From Caenorhabditis elegans (Eukaryota > Nematoda > Chromadorea > Rhabditida > Rhabditidae): a stretch of 64,000 bases of DNA. This document shows, in pieces, positions 33,815-45,606 of this stretch (position 1 is its first letter; each line of letters opens with the position of its first letter). The position numbers and the translations under genes were made by a program. Location: assembly GCF_000002985.6 (NCBI RefSeq), contig NC_003284.9, forward strand, positions 5,332,001 to 5,396,000, read 5' to 3'. The notes under the pieces are model-generated. The model saw only the letters and a program-made list of their open reading frames with translations. It did no database searches and was not told the DNA's origin.

Positions 33815-35573
33815 ATGTTAGACCTATACCCTGTTCAAAATTTAACAGTTGATCAGTTGGAATACGAGAAGAATACACGATTTCTTCAACCGGCATGGGA
33901 TTGGATCAAAGTTAGTTTCACCTAACCTTTTTTTGTAAATCATGATTCGATTCCAGAATGGAAATGAACACATTTTAAGCTCGCCGCTTTTCCCGCCGTT
34001 CTATGCGCTCTCAATCGATTACACTTGGGTAGCCGTTTTCACATGTAAGCACGTACCACGGGTTGATAACATTGAATTAAACTACAAAATGTTTCAGTTA
34101 TTGACGTGTTTCTGTGCAACGTTCCATTTTTCAAAGATGCAAAAATCCAAAAAGATCGAAAAGTGACCTGGGATTTGATAAAGAAGTCACTGAAGCTTCA
34201 AGGATGGAATCAGCTCCTGTGGATTTACCCGATGGCACTTGTCCAGTTAATTTGGGTACCTGATACAGAGCTTCCTATCCTGGCACCAACAGTTTTTGAA
34301 ATGCTTTCACAGCTGGCTATATTTTTCCTGGCCTTTGATTTCACATATTTCTGGTTCCATTATATCAATCACAAGGTAATTGATAACAAACAACGGTTGC
34401 ATGTGTGAAGTATGATTGGAGTAGTCATAAAACACGGTTTTTAATAACTTGTAAATCGAGTTACATTGAAACTAATTAGACCATGTTTCACAATATAATT
34501 CAAAACCTTCTCTGAATGTATATAATCGGGAACTCACCAGCTACAAATAATTTTTTGTTGTGCAAAGCTCGCCAATTTTCCACCAGGTTTACATTCGTTT
34601 AGGCAAAAGTTTCCAAAACGTTGCACATTCCGAGTACTAATTCATATTGCGGAACCTGTCATTTTGTCGAAACGTCCTGATAGGAACTTTTTGATTGTTG
34701 CAAACGTTTCAGTGTTTATTTTTACGATTCCTATTATTTGGTTATCCATGTATGCAAAGAGGTTTATTAAAATGTATATTTTGACGTCACATAATGCATT
34801 TTAGTTTATGCTATGACGTCATAATTTACATCAATGTTGATTTCTTCATTAGCAGCTTTTCTCTCACTTGAAATTAAGATTCGAAATAATTTTTTACCAA
34901 CGTTAAGCACGTTTCAGTTTGAATTTCATAAAGCTATTACATATTTTTCAGCGATTCAAAAATTATATTATCAGTGGAATGAATCACTGATAGTCATAAT
35001 TGTCCTATACACAAATCATGGTAATATCACTCAACATTTTGCAGGTAAAATGGCTCTACCGCTGGTGTCACTCTGTTCATCATATGTACTCATCCCCATT
35101 CGCAGCATCTGCACAACATCTTCACCCATTTGAGGTTTTTGAAAATTGAGATTTATAACTAAAATAGTAAGTTTTTTCAGCTGTTCTTTGTTGGAACATT
35201 CATCACCACTATCCCATGGATCTTCCCAACTCACTGCTTGACCTACTGGATTTGGTTCTTTATCGCCCAGAGCGTCTCTTATGAGGTATTAAAATTTGAC
35301 CTTTAAAGTTGACAAAGTTGAATTCAGGTTCACATTGGATACGACTTCCCATTTGCTCTTCATCGCATTTTCTGGTTCTACTCGGGTGCTCCGGCTCATG
35401 ACATGCACCATCTGAGACCACTGACATGTTTCCAACCGTGGTTCAACTATCTCGACAGACTCATGGGTTACCATATTACCTACGCCGATTTGAAAAAGAT
35501 GACCGAGGCAAAATTCAAAAAGTTCGGGCTCTATTCAGCTGAAGACGAGAAAGGATTAATCAAAATTAACTAA
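33815..35573 (+). CDS. Fatty acid hydroxylase / sterol desaturase superfamily membrane enzyme
   Basis: Exons 33815-33910, 33957-34044, 34098-34375, 35045-35134, 35181-35285 and 35328-35573 encode 300 residues. The ATG directly follows a TTTTTAG acceptor, so the start is probably a trans-splice junction. All three di-iron histidine boxes are present: HYINH (149-153), HSVHH (163-167) and HDMHH (243-247). A further His (VHIGYD, 221) is also present. Hydrophobic spans lie around 60-75, 95-145 and 185-215. The block VHHMYSSPFAASAQHLHPFE resembles FAXDC2, methylsterol monooxygenase and cholesterol 25-hydroxylase. The enzyme should hydroxylate or desaturate a lipid in the ER; the substrate cannot be read from sequence. 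From memory this is probably F35C8.5. Intron 3 (669 nt) is large. AATAAA is at 35602-35607. Confidence 0.88.
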
Positions 35574-36664
35574 GCCACGTACATGTATTACCCCGTAACG
35601 CAATAAACGAACTTTTTTTGCTGTTGAAATGTGCATGAGTGAGCAAGACTTTTTCGGAACTTTGTGTTTGCTCCCAGACAGACCGGAAAATGTGAAAGTA
35701 ACTGAATCAGAAGAAATGTGGTATTGAAACGTGAGATCTTGCAAAAGGAACTAAGAACACGAGACTTGACCAAAAGTTCAAAAGGTTGCTTGAAATGTAA
35801 ATAATTTTAAATCTGAAATATCCCCCACCAAAAGGGTTAACCTGTCCAAATTGTGGTAAATCTATTTTTTTTAATTGAATTTTGTTTTCATAGTCAAACA
35901 ATCGTAATTCTGAAACGTGGCCAAAAATGTCTACAAGTTTTAAAACAAGCAACTGTGACTCAAACATTTGTTCGGAGTATTATTTTTAACCAGGTGAATC
36001 GTTTCTATTTGGAACCTCGAATCGTCTTCAACAGAACATGCTTCACCCAATTTTCTCGCTGATGAGATTTGTGCAGAGGCGCATGTCTGTGTGTCATCGT
36101 GTAACTTCTATTTGCCGGCACAAAGAAGATGAGCAACAAAAAGACCTCCTCCAAACTTGCCCCCATTCAAATCGCCCATTAGCGTTTAGCCTTTCTCTCT
36201 TATAGGACCACCCATTGAAGCTGCAAAGATTCACGCATCCCAAACGCGTCGAAATAGAGGATGATGGGGGGACCAATTGGAAATGAGACATGCGCGAGAA
36301 GAGAGAAAGAGCCGAAGAAAGGAGCAGTTCTTCCCGCATATTTTCACTAGTATGTGTGTGCATTTATAGCCTTCCCCCTTCTCCTTCTTCACGGCTCCTC
36401 CTCCACGATGTGGGTGATGAGAGCGAAGAGGGGCCAGACCGGGAGCCCCTGCGCTTCTTCGACTAGCATTGTGCATTCAGAATCGATAGCTGTGTGTGTC
36501 TTGCCATTTCGTCTACTACATTGGGCTAGTGGTGCTGCTGCTGCTGTCGCTGCCGCGAGGAACCTCACATACGTCTTCTTATTAAAATTTCGGAACGAGC
36601 GACGACGGCCAACGGGTCATTCTTTCATTCTTTTATTTTGTTGTCAACTCTACCTTGGTTTTAA
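35574..36664. other. Upstream region of the JNK kinase kinase gene
   Basis: It starts with the hydroxylase 3' UTR (AATAAA 35602-35607). A GC-rich part at 36090-36640 with a GCTGCTGCTGCT run near 36532 is probably the promoter of the kinase gene; its 118-codon frame runs over the kinase first exon in another frame and is chance. Confidence 0.5.
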
Positions 36665-39600
36665 ATGGAGAATGTCTGTTTTCAGCAAAGATTACGAGGT
36701 AAACATATAATTTTTCATATATTTGTTTATTGTCGGCTGAGTACGTAGCAAAATATTCGTAGATTATGTATATTCCGTTTAGAATCTTTGATGAAAATTT
36801 AATGAACTGCAAAACAGGTCAACCAAGTTGCTGATTGCCAGAAAGTAGCCTTAGGTTCGGAAATCATCGGTTGTCGGCTGCCGAAAGTTTTATCGTTCGC
36901 CAACTTCGGCAACTTTCGATATTAATTTCAATTGTTTTGTAAATACGCATTCAAAGACCCTAAATATTGCGAATATCGTCACTGTAAATAAAACAATTAT
37001 ATTTTTTCCTCGAAAAACACTCTGAAATATGAGTTTAACAGAAATATATGTTTGAACAACGCCAAGGCCTCGGCAGCCGACGGTTGCCGGTTGCTGAAAA
37101 TTTCAGCGATTGGCAAATTCGGTAACCGCTCATTGACTGATACCCAGATGATGCTGATGCAATTAATTTTCAACCTGTAACCTAAATTTTAGTGAAACAA
37201 GGTAGCCAACGAACTTATACCTCTTGATAAGAAAAGTACTTGGCTTCTCGGGCAATAGGTACCACAAAAACTACTAAAAATAACCAAAGTGTCAATCAGC
37301 GCCAAACACACAATCTCATTTCCTCCGTGTTGAGTCTGTAATAATTGATTTTAGATCTGGAGACGAGGGTGAGAAAATGGAAATTCTTGAAGTTGGGATT
37401 GACTGAGGTTCGGCTACGGCCGAGAGATCGCCGATCAACTTCGGTAGATCAAAAACATAAAGGTTTGTCTTGAAATATTGGTGTCTAGCCTTCAAATGGC
37501 ATCATTATTCTTAAAATTCCATCTAATTATTCTTTGTGATGAGATCATCGGCTCAATTCCAAAAAACACGTATGTGTTGTCATTCTTAATTCCCTCAAAT
37601 TTTGTTTTACAGAATGCTCTTCCACATCTTCAAGTCCTCAACACCAACGGCCGAATAACATTGGGTATTTAACAAGCCCCATGGAAAGAAAATGTGTGCC
37701 TGGAGAACGACCTTTAGTTATTACATACATACAATTTCAGTTACTCCGCTTTCCATGAAACCATCGCCATCCAGAAGAGATACTGAGAAAGATGCGTTGG
37801 AATACGAGTTTCTAGAAGGGTACAAGAAATCGGGAACATTAGAAATTGATGGTAAGACATACATCAAAGCTTTAATTTTTAAAATCTTTTTCCTATCAGG
37901 AGAAAAGCAAGTTGTCGACCCAAACGAGATTCACATCATCAGCCTGCTCGGAAGCGGCTCTTGTGGTGTAGTCGAATCTGCGACGGTTCGCTCAAAATTG
38001 ATGGCTGTGAAGGTGAGCATTACCCCTCACACGGAGGCAGTGATGTATGGTTGAGATACACATCCGGACCACTTTGAATAGAATAAATCTTGCATGGCTC
38101 CAGTATGAACTCTTGAAAAAAGATTGACAGAATCGTTGCATACGCAATTCAAAAGAGAAGGGGTCCTTCACGGGTTATCATGCGGGGGCGAAAAATTGTA
38201 GTGGTGCTAAAGACCATTAGAAATTCCATTGTTTTCGTTTTTCTTGATTCAATTGTCAATGCAAAGCAAATGCGTTAGAGAGGAGGAGAGACCTCTAAAA
38301 TTGGTGGAAAACAAATTTCAGTAAAAATTCTGAACCTCTTTCAATGTGAGAACAGTAGTTTGATAAATGCGACTCTAGAGAATACGTTGACACAGAATCA
38401 TAACGGTTCCCTCAGCTTTGTCTTCTTCAGACTATGTACAAAAATGACAATAAGGAAAATTTGAAACGAATTCTTCGTGACGTCCGAATTATGTCAATGT
38501 GCAATTCTCCGTTCATTGTCACCAGTTACGGATATTTCATGTTTGATGTAAGTGTGACATTCTTATTAACATATCCAATTCCTCCATTTCCAGTCGTCTG
38601 TAAAAATTTGTATGCAAATCATGTCAGCGTGTTGTGAGAAGCTGCTGCGTCGCATTTATCATTCAAAATTGGATTTTTTCCCCGAGTTTGTGGCCGGTCA
38701 CATCGTCTACTCGGCGATTAGTGCACTGGATTATCTCAAGGAAAAACATGTAAGAGATTAAAGAGAAACTGCTGTGCACAAACTAAACAACTAATTCCGG
38801 ATTTTCAGTCGATTATACATCGCGATATAAAACCCTCGAATATCCTTTTTGATGACAGCGGCAATGTAAAGCTGTGTGATTTTGGGATAAGTGGATTTAT
38901 GACTGATTCGATGGCTCATTCCAAAAGTGCAGGATGTCCGCCATATATGGCTCCTGAAAGATTAACTATCGAGGTATGAAATTGAATGTTGATCTGTGAA
39001 CAAAAATGTGCCGGTGGCGGTGACGCCCTCCACGCGCCCGATTTTTCCCGCAACTTGCCCCGGTTCCCTGCTACTAGTTTCGGCTTGATCATGCTTGACA
39101 TGTCAAAAAAAAAATTTTGAACTTTTTTTTTTGAAACATAATCTTGACCCGAAATGTGGGTCACGTCCCGATCGCAACAGTGAGCCGCGGGGCACTCCTG
39201 TTAATAGGTCTAAAAGTAAATAATGAAGTTTGAAAAAATTGCAGACGAATTCCAAATACGACGTTCGAAGCGATGTCTGGTCATTGGGAATCACTGTTTA
39301 CCAACTTGTCACTGGACTCTACCCATTTCCACTAAATGACATGGAATTCACAACTCTCACCATTATTGCAAACCTGAATTTGCCATCACCAAGTCTGAGA
39401 GAAGAGGTTTCGGAATTTCCGTTACGTTTTCAATACGCTATGTTTCAGACAAAGCGAAGTTTTTCACCTCTATTCATTGAATTCTTGGACCTATGCTTGC
39501 GAAAGGATGTTCGAGAAAGACCTGAATATAGGCAATTAATGGTAAAATAATAGGTTGGAGAAATTTTTAAAACAAAGGTTTTTCTACAGAAGCATGATTT

Positions 39601-39810
39601 CTACCTTGATTACGACCCTGCCAGTGGAAGTGCTTACAAGTTCAAAGCTGTAAGTGTTTTTTTTTGCAAATTTTTCAGTACAAAAACTGACTGTAATTTC
39701 AGATCAATGGAAAATGCAATCAAGTTGCGGATTGGTTCGTCGACGTGATTCGACTTTCAAAAACCGAAGATGAATTGAAGTCGATCCCAAACACGCCTTG
39801 TGTCAACTAA
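36665..39810 (+). CDS. jkk-1: MAP kinase kinase of the MKK7/JNKK type
   Basis: Exons: 36665-36698, 37613-37693, 37741-37851, 37900-38012, 38431-38547, 38594-38749, 38809-38973, 39245-39541, 39590-39649, 39703-39810. They give 413 residues, or 399 if 39419-39460 is spliced out. The head is Ser/Pro-rich ([20 protein letters not shown]...[13 protein letters not shown]), followed by the kinase domain. Motifs are the Gly loop [10 protein letters not shown], Lys113 (MAVK), HRDIKPSN with Asp210, DFG at 228-230 and [17 protein letters not shown]. Ser238 and Ser242 align with the MKK7 activation sites. The tail after RPEYRQLM matches the MAPKK C-lobe. JKK-1 phosphorylates JNK-1 in motor-neuron signalling. 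The first exon is joined by phase (G|AA); its stop-preceded ATG and strong donor support it, but this join is the least certain. The gene heads a cluster of three MAPKK-like genes. Confidence 0.9.
36815..37145. repeat. Dispersed GCCGA/TTGCCG-rich repeat in jkk-1 intron 1
   Basis: Two blocks, 36815-36925 and 37060-37140, each contain interleaved TTGCCG, CGGCAA, GCCGAA and TCGGCAGCCGAC words in both orientations, typical of worm dispersed inverted-repeat families. They may pair with each other in RNA. Confidence 0.45.
38980..39240. repeat. GC-rich repeat-like block inside a jkk-1 intron
   Basis: The intron 38974-39244 contains GGTGGCGGTGACGCCCTCCACGCG-like GC-rich sequence, TTGACATGTCAA and poly-T/A runs, unlike neighbouring introns of about 50 nt. 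It is probably a dispersed repeat copy. Neither its family nor its ends can be fixed by eye. Confidence 0.35.
39419..39460 (+). other. Possible 42 nt in-frame intron in jkk-1
   Basis: GAAGAG is followed by GTTTCGG...TATGTTTCAG and ACAAAG. The segment is 42 nt, contains no stop and is a multiple of three, so it could be a retained or regulated intron. If removed, REE joins [13 protein letters not shown] directly. The acceptor is a perfect consensus; the donor is moderate. Confidence 0.55.
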
Positions 39811-40148
39811 TTATTGAAGACTTTTAAGCAAATTATCACTTTCGTGTTCTCTCAGAAATTCTCATTCTTTTAAAATTGAAACGAGTCTGATATCATCACT
39901 GGTGCTCTTCTCTGCATAATATTTGTTTCTCGGTTGCTTCCAGTTCACTTTTTGAAGAAATTCTAGGTATGATTTAAAAAGAAATACTGGGTTTTTTAAA
40001 CGAACAAACTAAAAATCTGTCCAAATGGACGAATATCGTAATAAAAGTTCTCAAAAAAATGTAAATTGTTTTAATGGCTGTTCTATTTTGCGAAGCATTG
40101 GTAGTTTAACGCATATCATTTTGCAAAATAAGGACCATTTAAAGTTTT

Positions 40149-40625
40149 CTAAGAAAGCAATAACCTACCGATTCTTGTCCACAAAATCCTTCGATCATCG
40201 GGGAAGCTCCTAGAATCTGGTTCAATTTTTGAGGAGGCTGCAAGCTTGTCAACTGGGCTTGCAACTGGGCTCCGGGATATTTCTGAAATTTGAAGTTTAA
40301 ATTAAAATTTCATTTAGGACAACTTACTGATAATCCGTTTTTTTTTTAATTTTCTGTTCTTGTTTCTGTTCTGTTTCTGCTGCTCCTCACTTTCCGCTTT
40401 CCGACGACGTTCGTGGTGCAATTTCTCTAAAATTTTGATATATTTTTGCTTAAATTTTATCGATTTGTAAGTGACTTTCGAGTGTGGTACACTTTTTGCA
40501 TCGCTAATCTGCCTTCGATACTTTGCTCACCTAATCTGAAAATTGGAAATTTAGAGCTTTTCAAAATAATTGTTATGAGATAACTTACGGAGTTGGCTGG
40601 AGGAAGAACTTGGTGATGAAGCCAT
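40149..40625 (-). CDS. Small basic protein, about 89 residues, unknown function
   Basis: Exons 40625-40589, 40426-40328 and 40282-40149 give 89 residues with continuous phase. Behind a TTTTCAG acceptor the ATG opens MASSPSSSSSQLQ. A strongly basic/Gln-rich stretch (KLHHERRRKAESEEQQKQ, then NRNKNRKLKKKR) follows, then a Ser/Pro/Asp tail (SRSPVASPVDKLAASS) to TAG. The middle looks like a charged single helix or nuclear localisation tract. An extra segment at 40530-40476 with splice-like ends is skipped in this model because including it breaks the frame with the sites seen. No family is recognised. It runs antisense into the jkk-1 3' side. Confidence 0.45.
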
Positions 40626-41204
40626 ACTGTGCGAAGTTTCTGAAAATCGAGAGTACGGTAAACTACGGTATAATTGGATTTTAAAAGAAAAAAAAAATCA
40701 AAAGTAAGTTTGCCACAAGAGCCGGATATGATAAAGTGGCACCAAGAGAAAGAGAGTGAGAGAGTGTGTAAAAGTAAGAGGGTGCTAGACGAGAAATACA
40801 TAAACACAATAACACCTTCTATTTTGCCGCCACCGCCAAAAAAAGACGCTAACTGTACGCCTTCCGGTTGTCCGTGGGGCGGATTTGCAACAACATTTCT
40901 GAATAGTTTTTCTTGCTAGTTTTTTAAATTTTTTCTTACTTCTATTTTGATCAAATCTTGAAAATTTTCAATCTAGAAAGTTTTCTCACTTATTTTTCTT
41001 ACAGTAATTATAACTTGCTATCAAGAGCACAATGCCTGCTGCTCCAAACTACAGTATTATGGTAACCAGCACCTACTTATCACAATTTCCAACTTTAAAA
41101 CTTTCCAGACATTTACCCTTTGAAGGAAGCCACTCGAACTTGAAGGAATCCACTCAAAACTTTGATATCACCATTTTCGACCGCAAAAACTTTTTGCATT
41201 GAAG
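40626..41204. other. Intergenic region, no gene seen
   Basis: This sits between the small minus-strand gene and a plus-strand remnant. ATG at 41032 with a short peptide (MPAAPNYSIM) and a GTAACC donor may be the decayed first exon of the remnant, but the next exon stops at once. Confidence 0.4.
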
Positions 41205-42036
41205 ATGCAGTCGTAAGAACAACAGAATCCCAATTTCTGCTGAAGAAAAATGGAGAAAGAAACATCAATATAATGCAAATTACGAACAACGGAATCGCGA
41301 CGAAAAGGCAGCGTTCGAAGGATTTCTTGTCGAAACAAGTGCGATCAAGGACAATTTGGAGCAATTGGTTCAAGAAGTTATGCCTGAAAATGTGGATCAG
41401 TTTGTAAAGAAATCGGTGACAGTTATGGAGACAATCCTGCAAAAAATCTCCAGACATAGAGGTGGATGTGAGATCTTAATTTGAGATCCACGTAAACTTC
41501 ATGGACAAGTATCAAGAAGCCATGAACTACATATCTTGGCAGCACCAGCACGATTTTGTCATAGCCCAGGAGAAGCACAAAGACCTTCTACCTACCCAGG
41601 AAAGAACCTGGTCATCGTGGATTTGCATAGGGGAGAGAATTGCAAGGCAACAGCTGAAAATTGACTGCATCAAAAACTTGGAGAAAATTACAACGTTGAT
41701 TGGGAAGAGGGACCTGCTTGAAGATTGCATGCCATCGTCAGTGGAAACATAGTCTTAGTCAAATTTCTGATTTTTTATTTTCAATCGCCCGAATCCTCCA
41801 ATTTCTTGTTTTTCAGATCTGGATCAAATGCTCGAAATCTACACCATTTTCTTCAAGCTGATGTTGCAAAACTGCGGAGCCCGCCGACGCTGAGCTAGTC
41901 AACAAAATCGTCGAGCATTTTTCAAACAACTTTCCGCACCCAGAGAATCCTTCCGAACTTCCAACATTTGCGTCTACGTCTTGCTCGAGACTTGAAATCG
42001 CTCAACTTGCAGTAAAAGTTGTGAATAAAACGTGGT
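41205..42036 (+). pseudogene. Decayed plus-strand gene remnant
   Basis: Three stretches look like real protein but lie in incompatible frames. Positions 41205-41482 read AEEKWRKKHQYNANYEQRNR...EEVMPENVDQF-like helical sequence ending in TGA. Then 41486-41752 (MDKYQEAMNYISWQHQHDF...) is offset and preceded by a stop. Finally 41820-42036 reads LDQMLEIYTIFFKLML and, after a further shift, AELVNKIVEHFSNNF. A poly(A)-like AATAAA follows at about 42023. No splice sites rescue the frames. The parent family is not recognised. Confidence 0.5.
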
Positions 42037-42275
42037 GAGAACGTGATGATAAATTAAAATCTAGAAAACTTTGAAAAATGCCAATTTTTTTCAGAACTTT
42101 TCTGGCTCACCACTCCACTTCCAAAATCAGCACATGCCATAGTTTTATAATTTATATATTTCTAGTCATTGTTTTAACTTGTTCAAATTTTATTTAAAAT
42201 AAAGCTTCAGATAAATTGAAAATTGAATTTTTAAAAATTGAATTATTGCGGAACTGATTTCACATAAAAACTGAA

Positions 42276-42510
42276 CTACATTTCCTTTTGAAATGTTAAC
42301 TTCTGATTTTCCATTTTGGCAGAGATGAGTTCAGTACGCGTTTTCTGGAAGAGCTTCAGAGCATCTTAGAGTGCAGCTTATGAAAATACCTTGTAGTCTG
42401 GCAAATGAGGTTTGAAGGAATCACCTTTGGCATTCATTTCCATTCCTGCTCTGGAAACGGCTTCTTGTCAGCTCCGGAACTGATACAATCTCTCCGATGT
42501 CAGCTCTCCT
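42276..42510 (-). pseudogene. Minus-strand coding relic with in-frame stops
   Basis: One frame on the minus strand reads ELTSERLYQFRS, stop, QEAVSRAGMEMNAKGDSF..., stop, then after another stop DALKLFQKTRTELISAKM before TAG at 42276-42278. The composition is clearly protein-like, with three internal stops and no intron signals at them. An acceptor-like CACTTCCAG precedes it. It lies just downstream of another remnant on the opposite strand. Confidence 0.45.
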
Positions 42511-43069
42511 GGAAGTGAGACAGAACGAGAAAAAATCGTTATTACTGTAGCGATGATATTCAAATTTTTATTTATTATAAACCACCTCAAAATGACGACA
42601 ATTAGCAATTTTCGAACTATACTCAATCAATGAGCTTGTATCGAGAAACGGTAATCCCTTTTTAGAGAGATTAAAGAAAGAGCACAAGTATTCATCTATC
42701 TAGCGGCGAGGTACAAGCAATAATCCATGGGACACTTAAAAAAAAACGGAGGTCATCGCGATGCCCAAAAAAATTCAAACGCATACCCGTGGCACATACA
42801 AGATCTCTGCAAAAAAAGAGCCGTTTTTGGTGTTGTTTTTGGAACTCCTACATCGTCTATCAAAAAATTCGTTGTTTATCGATTACTCTTTGTTTGCACC
42901 CCATTCATATTGTCAACTGGTGACACCCAGTTTCTTATCAGTAACATTTTCTCCTCAAATGACTAGCAGAAATATGTTCTGTAATAATTTGGAATCACAA
43001 AATGTTATGAGAGTTTAATTTTGTTTTCTCCTTGTGTCGGTTGCCTTACAAAATGTTTTTTCAGGAAAA
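42511..43069. promoter_or_regulatory. Upstream region of the first MAPKK-like paralog
   Basis: Segments here (TTTTTGGAACTCCTACATCG..., ATTGTCAACTGG..., ATCAGTAAC, AATCACAAAATGTTAT) recur in the same order upstream of the second paralog (45405-45550: TTTTTGGTACTCCTCATCG, ATTGTCAACAG, ATCAGTAAT, GATCACAAATATTAT). The duplication therefore included the promoter. An acceptor TTTTTTCAG lies 5 nt before the ATG. Confidence 0.55.
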
Positions 43070-44836
43070 ATGCCGACGTTCGGACGTCGAGTTCCGAGAC
43101 CAAAACTGGATTTGCCAGCGCTCAGAGAAACAATTCCCGAGGTGTTGAAAAACGGTGCTCTTGGTTATATCTGTCTGTCTGGTAGGAATCTGAACGTTCC
43201 GGAAGATATGCTTCATGGTGGAGTAAGAATTGGAAGTGGTGAAGGACAATCAGCAGTGTACCGCTTAATATACAATGGAATGGTTATTGCAAGAAAAGTT
43301 AGTTTACAAAGATTTTTAAATTAAAAGTTGTGGTTAATAAGGAGTTGAATTAGTTCCATCCTAATAGAAAAACGATGATATATCCACTGCATTTTGGATT
43401 AATGAAATTACTATTCAAAATACGTCACCTAGTGACTTTTATATTTTTTAGGATGTAGCGGTAAGATTACCTCAAGGCGGAGATGAAGATTCAACAAATA
43501 AATTAATGGCAAAACGACTTAGAGAAGTGAATGTAATCAATGGATGTGCTCCATGTCCGTTCATTGTGCATTTCTTTGGATATTACGTTCACAAGTATAA
43601 AGACGTATGTTTTCAGAACACTAAAAAAACGGTATACGCGAAAATTACACACATTACAGTGCGTGAAAATTCATATCTTCATGGAGGAAATGGCGCTCAG
43701 TGCATCCGTTCTCAAAAAAGAAGTACTGAAACGAGGCGGAATAGTTCCCGAGTTTGTAATAGGACGTATCGCTTGCTCTGTAATTCACGCAATGTGGTTT
43801 TTGAAGGAGAAAATGGTTATTTTTATTCAAAAAATTGCTTTAAAAAATTTAATTTTCAGCAAATCATTCATCGGGATATTAAACCAGGGAATATTTTGAT
43901 TGACTATGATGGGAGAGTCAAAATTTGTGACTTTGGCATAAGTGGAATTCTTCAAGACTCCATTGCCGTTTCAGCTACGGGATGTCAGCAATATACTGCT
44001 CCAGAAATCAATGAAGTATAACTAAAACAAACAAAAAATTTAACGTGAAACCAAGATTTCAGCTAGCAATGGTTCACTCACCAGGATATTCGATCAAAAG
44101 TGATATATGGTCACTGGGAATCACCATTTTTGAGCTTGCTACATTGACGTAAGCATTTAAAAAGTTTTTGTATTCTGTTTGTCGAAGGAAATTAATTTTT
44201 GTGTGTTTTTCCAGTCATTCGAATTATAAATTGTTTTTAGGCACCCAGGTAGCTGTGACTTGAGCATGCTGGGCATTTCAGATTTTTGCTGAAAATTAGC
44301 TTTTTTCGAAACTCTACGTCTCTAGAAAATAGTTTGAGAAAGTTTTAAATTTGGTTTTTTTGGGCCTATTTTTTTGTCTAATTTAGCAATGACCCTTGTT
44401 ATGCACCACCTTTAATAAAATTTCAGATACCCATATCCAGTTGGAATCTCCGAGTTTACTCTCTCCTCTACGATTATGACGTCACCAGCACCTTCTCTCG
44501 AAAGGGTAACTTTTTTTGAACCAAAAACATTGAAATCACTTTTTAATAGGGAATTTACTCCGATAGTCTTGTTGAGTTTGTTGAGCGACTACTTCAAAAG
44601 AATAAAGATGATCGGCCAAGTATTGTTGCTGTGCAGGTAAGCCAGATATTAGGCACAATGTTGACAAAACAACGACATTTTTACAGGAGCTCAAATTTTT
44701 CGTGAAAAATGACATTCCATTTTCGTGTATCGGAACAGGAGTTGGTGATTCCGACAATGTACTGAATGCAAGACCGTCTGTTGGAGCGTGGTTGGATGAT
44801 TTCTTCTTTCCTAGAGACACGATTCCGGTTAAATGA
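43070..44836 (+). CDS. Divergent MAP kinase kinase-like protein, paralog 1
   Basis: Exons: 43070-43297, 43452-43604, 43660-43815, 43860-44015, 44063-44148, 44427-44505, 44550-44636, 44687-44836. They encode 364 residues. The Gly loop is GSGEGQSAV (55-63), the ATP lysine is Lys76 (VIARK), HRDIKPGN carries Asp185, and DFGISG has Asp203. The activation segment DSIAVSATGCQQY puts Ser213 and Ser217 at the MAPKK phosphosites, and YTAPE replaces YMAPE. All catalytic residues are present, so it may be active. The N-terminus ([20 protein letters not shown]) could be a MAPK docking site. The tail [20 protein letters not shown] is shared with the next gene. From memory it is probably F35C8.2. The overall relation is closest to MKK7-like kinases, and jkk-1 lies 3.3 kb upstream. 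Confidence 0.88.
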
Positions 44837-45606
44837 TATGAAATTGTGTGTGGTGAATTTGATTTTAAGAATTAACCATTTGAACACACATTAAATTATT
44901 TTATTTTAAAAATAATTTTTTGCGGATCGTTTGATATTTTGTCATTGGTTTTGTCTTGCTTTTTCATTGCATTAAAATATAATTATTTTAAATATTTTAG
45001 ATTTATCAGTTATTGGTTTTTTTGAATAACTTTTCATGCTGCAGCTTTGATAAACTTGATAAAGCCAGACTGGTAGAAGCAGGTCGGGGTGCATCTTTGA
45101 CCCCAAAAACGGGTGCCCTCTGCTACAGGGCTACATTTGAAAACGAAAATGCAGGTTCTGGTGATTTTAAAGATTTTTTATAGTTACAGACCAACCAGTT
45201 TCATAGAAAAATTGCTTACTTGATATGTATTAAAATCACGTTTTCGTTTTTTGAAAGGAGCAATTATTTAATACTTCCACTTTTTAAACTGTTCGCTAGC
45301 TAATTTTGCAGCTAATTCTTATTTGGAATCCATAAACCTTCAAAAAATGAGCAACATGTAGGTGTATTTTGACTCGATACTTAATGATACGCAATACCAA
45401 TGAGCTTGGTTTTTGGTACTCCTCATCGATTATAAAATATTGTTTGTCTTTCCATTACTCACATTTAGCATTTTTTCACATTGTCAACAGACTATTTTTT
45501 TAATCAGTAATATCGTTACTGTAAACATTTGTGATCACAAATATTATCATTAAAAATTTTTTGTGCATGTCGACTTAGAACGTTTTATTTTCATTGTTTA
45601 GTAAAA
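44837..45606. promoter_or_regulatory. Intergenic region upstream of the second MAPKK-like paralog
   Basis: It contains a short GC-rich motif around 45085-45130 (GGTCGGGGTGCATCTTTGACCCC, with partial self-complementarity) and the promoter-like block (45405-45550) shared with paralog 1. No gene is seen. Confidence 0.45.

Noticed and set aside
36354-36710. 118-codon plus-strand frame before jkk-1
   Set aside because: It runs across the jkk-1 first exon in a different frame; composition reflects a GCTGCT run and promoter DNA.
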